This document shows, piece after piece, positions 8,256 to 9,572 of a stretch of 9,572 nt of DNA. Each line of letters opens with the position of its first letter. The stretch's first letter is position 1. This DNA is from Chloroflexota bacterium (lineage in GTDB: Bacteria > Chloroflexota > Dehalococcoidia > Lucifugimonadales > UBA1127): NCBI GenBank assembly GCA_028873745.1, contig JAPPNT010000152.1, forward strand, positions 5,348-14,919. Direction: 5' to 3'. The translations under genes were made by a program, and so were the position numbers. The notes under the pieces were generated by a model that did not search any database, was not told the DNA's origin, and saw nothing but the letters and a program-made list of their open reading frames with translations.

Positions 8256-8262
8256 CCTCCCT
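8256..8262 (-). promoter_or_regulatory. Ribosome binding site fixing the 66-aa gene start
   Basis: AGGGAGG on the minus strand, 5 nt before the ATG at 8250, in the 19-bp gap after the LLM gene. It decides against the longer upstream in-frame start at 8340. Confidence 0.75.
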
Positions 8263-8269
8263 CCCGGCG

Positions 8270-9334
8270 CTAGGCCGGCGCACCCACGACGCCGGACAGG
8301 CCCACCTTGTCGCGGAACTGCGGCATGACGTCGCGGGCAAAGCGCTCCATGGACTTCATCACCTCGGCGTGGGGCAGCCGGCCGATAGCGAAGACGCAGT
8401 TCAGGTACGTGATGCCGGTGTTGTCCAACACGCGCTGCACCTTCCGCTCGACGGTGTCCGCGTCGCCGAAGAGAATCCACTCGTCGTACATGAGGTCCGG
8501 CGGCGGCTCGTTGGGCTGCGGCTGCTCGACGGCGAGGCCCTTCTCGACGATCTGCGTGTTGGCGCGGAGGGCGCCGGCGGAGCGCAGGTGCCACAGCGCG
8601 TTCTGCGTCTGGGCGCGGGCTGCGGCGTCGTCCTCGCCGACGTGCACCTGCGACTGGATGACGAACTCCTGCGGCCAGCCGAGGCCGGACTCGTTGACGG
8701 CGTCGCGGAAGACCTGCCAGCTCTGCAGAACGCGGTCGGACGGGGCGCTGGAGCCGCCGGTGATGCACTTGTAGCCGCGCTTCACCGCGTCGACGATGCT
8801 GCCCGGCGACTGGGCGGCGATCCACAGCGGCGGGTGCGGCTGCTGCAGGGGCCGGGGGAAGATGGTGGTCTCCGGGAAGGAGAAGTGCTCGCCGTTATAG
8901 CTGGAGGTGTCCTGCTTCCAGGCGGCCAGCATGATCTCGAGCGCCTCGTCGAACATGACGCGGTTCTCGCTGAGCTCGAGGCCAAGGCGCTCGAACTCGT
9001 AGCGCTGGTAGCCGCGGCCGAGACCGACGTCGAGGCGCCCCTCGGTGAGGTGGTCGGCGAGGGCGATGTCCTCGGCGAGGCGGAGGGGGTGGTAGAGGGG
9101 CAGCACGACGACGGCGGTGCCGATGCGGACTCGGCGGGTCTGGGCGGCCACCTTGACGGCGAAGGAGAGGGGGTTGGGGCCGTAGCCGTAGCTGGAGAAG
9201 TGGTGCTCGGCGAGCCAGACGGCGTCGAAACCGAGCTCATCCGCGAGCCGCGCCTGCTCCAGCGCGTTGCCGTAGACCTCGGCCGCGGGCTTCATGTCGG
9301 GTGAGTGCAACAGCAGGAATACGCCGAACTTCAT
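8270..9334 (-). CDS. LLM-class (luciferase-like) flavin-dependent oxidoreductase
   Basis: The 354-residue TIM-barrel protein belongs to the bacterial luciferase-like monooxygenase superfamily, whose members use FMNH2 or coenzyme F420 to oxidise varied substrates. Seen: MKFGVFLLLHSPD, LADELGFDAVWLAEHHF (His44-His45 as in the luciferase alpha EHHF motif), TRRVRIGTAVVVLPLYHPLRLAEDIALADHLTEGRLDVGLGRGYQ split across about 67-110, and PPLWIAAQSPGSI at about 168-180 in the flavin-binding half. The F420 or FMN choice and the substrate cannot be read from sequence. ATG 9334 follows AGGAGG by 3 nt and gives the standard family N-terminus; an in-frame start at 9415 would add a Pro/Arg-rich stretch unlike the family. 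It heads a minus-strand group with two small proteins. Marine SAR202 Chloroflexota carry many paralogues of this family, one reason for the taxonomic guess. Confidence 0.95.
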   Translation of the reverse strand: MKFGVFLLLHSPDMKPAAEVYGNALEQARLADELGFDAVWLAEHHFSSYGYGPNPLSFAVKVAAQTRRVRIGTAVVVLPLYHPLRLAEDIALADHLTEGRLDVGLGRGYQRYEFERLGLELSENRVMFDEALEIMLAAWKQDTSSYNGEHFSFPETTIFPRPLQQPHPPLWIAAQSPGSIVDAVKRGYKCITGGSSAPSDRVLQSWQVFRDAVNESGLGWPQEFVIQSQVHVGEDDAAARAQTQNALWHLRSAGALRANTQIVEKGLAVEQPQPNEPPPDLMYDEWILFGDADTVERKVQRVLDNTGITYLNCVFAIGRLPHAEVMKSMERFARDVMPQFRDKVGLSGVVGAPA

Positions 9335-9337
9335 GGT

Positions 9338-9343
9338 CCTCCT
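9338..9343 (-). promoter_or_regulatory. Ribosome binding site fixing the LLM gene start
   Basis: AGGAGG on the minus strand, 3 nt before the ATG at 9334. The spacing is short, but the position supports this start over the upstream in-frame one at 9415. Confidence 0.7.
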
Positions 9344-9355
9344 GGGCCGCCGATT

Positions 9356-9372
9356 CGCCCCCCGGCGGGGCG
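9356..9372. other. GC-rich hairpin in the LLM gene leader
   Basis: CGCCCC (9356-9361) pairs with GGGGCG (9367-9372) around a 5-nt loop, 22 bp before the LLM start codon. In RNA it would be a stable 6-bp stem between the predicted promoter and the ribosome site. It may influence translation, or be chance in GC-rich DNA. Confidence 0.35.
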
Positions 9373-9379
9373 CGGGTAC

Positions 9380-9408
9380 AGGATAGACCTGTGGGGGCTG
9401 CGCGTCAC
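9380..9408 (-). promoter_or_regulatory. Possible sigma70-like promoter of the LLM gene
   Basis: On the minus strand GTGACG (9403-9408) and TATCCT (9380-9385) are separated by 17 bp; each matches four of six consensus bases. It lies about 45 bp upstream of the LLM start codon. It is a plausible but unremarkable match. Confidence 0.4.
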
Positions 9409-9450
9409 CCCCCATCCCTACGGCGCGGTAGGGGGAAGCACCCGGCCTTT

Positions 9451-9485
9451 GTCTCTCTGAGCCTCATCGAGAGGCTCAGAGAGAC
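9451..9485. repeat. Perfect 15-bp stem inverted repeat
   Basis: GTCTCTCTGAGCCTC (9451-9465) is exactly complementary to GAGGCTCAGAGAGAC (9471-9485), with loop ATCGA. No T-run follows on either strand, so it is not a standard intrinsic terminator. It directly abuts the next repeat, with which it shares the heptamer GGCTCAG. Confidence 0.9.
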
Positions 9486-9511
9486 CCCTTCGACAGGCTC
9501 AGGGCGAACGG
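9486..9511. repeat. Dispersed palindromic repeat, copy 3
   Basis: CCCTTCGACAGG then CTCAGGGCGAACGG, identical at 25 of 26 positions to the copy at 2437-2462 and in the same orientation. It starts at the base after the 15-bp stem repeat. Its presence about 7 kb from copies 1 and 2 shows that the element is dispersed rather than local. Confidence 0.88.
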
Positions 9512-9523
9512 AGGTGCGTTGGG

Positions 9524-9543
9524 GTTCCTGCCTCCGCAGGAAC
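9524..9543. repeat. Short palindromic hairpin, 8-bp stem
   Basis: GTTCCTGC (9524-9531) pairs perfectly with GCAGGAAC (9536-9543) around loop CTCC. It is the third palindrome in a row at the right edge. From memory, TTCCTGC/GCAGGAA palindromes are another widespread class of dispersed extragenic repeat. Confidence 0.75.
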
Positions 9544-9572
9544 GACGGAGACGCAAATGCGGGAAGGGGGGC

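Noticed and set aside
7866..8825. 319-aa minus-strand open frame across the LLM 3' end and both small genes
   Set aside because: It overlaps the LLM gene in another frame and is extremely Arg/Pro/Ala-rich. Only its last 44 codons, from ATG 8000, have a ribosome site and are kept.
8183..9304. 373-aa plus-strand frame opposite the LLM gene
   Set aside because: Antisense shadow of a clear LLM-class protein; the low-complexity Gly/Val/Ala/Asp-rich sequence matches no family I know.

Overview
The window is GC-rich (hand-counted stretches give about 65-70% GC) and densely coded. It reads as one bacterial chromosome segment. The suf genes follow the SufS/SufU layout of Gram-positive-type and related phyla rather than the proteobacterial SufE layout. 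Together with a luciferase-like (LLM) flavin oxidoreductase, a PaREP1/HEPN-like protein and dispersed palindromic repeats, this makes Chloroflexota (a Dehalococcoidia/SAR202-like lineage) my best guess. An actinobacterial or other high-GC origin is not excluded. The taxonomy is inference; no marker gene here settles it.

Left part (1-833): the 3' end of pntB, the beta subunit of the proton-translocating NAD(P) transhydrogenase, cut by the window edge.

Centre (about 856-6775, + strand): a complete Fe-S cluster assembly operon in the order sufB-sufC-sufD-sufS-sufU, followed by an Rrf2/IscR-family regulator gene with a cysteine cluster. SufBCD is the scaffold/ATPase complex, SufS draws sulfur from cysteine and SufU carries it to the scaffold. 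sufD/sufS and sufS/sufU overlap by 4 nt and 1 nt. The exception to tight packing is a 117-bp gap between sufB and sufC holding two direct copies of a palindromic repeat. Upstream of sufB lies a sigma70-like promoter (TTGACA, 18 bp, TACACT). Directly after its -10 is a dyad-symmetric site that matches the E. coli IscR type 1 consensus, as I remember it, at 20 of 25 positions. The simplest reading is a feedback loop: the Fe-S sensing Rrf2 protein made from the last gene of the operon represses the operon at this operator.

Right part (6786-9334, - strand): five genes facing the suf operon. In their own 5'-to-3' order they are an LLM-class flavin-dependent oxidoreductase, a 66-aa tail-anchored small membrane protein, a 44-aa Pro/Ala-rich small protein, a PaREP1/HEPN-like protein of clearly lower GC (about 57% by hand count), and a 204-aa uncharacterised cysteine-rich, probably zinc-binding protein. 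The last of these converges on the regulator gene with only 10 bp between the stop codons and no visible terminator. The two small proteins have strong Shine-Dalgarno sites.

Right edge (9335-9572): no gene seen. It holds a plausible promoter for the LLM gene and a cluster of three abutting or closely spaced palindromes: a perfect 15-bp stem, a third copy of the sufB-sufC repeat, and an 8-bp stem hairpin.

No tRNA, rRNA, CRISPR array, insertion sequence or prophage gene was seen. The most interesting points are the candidate IscR-like operator and autoregulatory loop, the repeat pair inside the suf operon, and the small-protein pair behind the LLM gene.
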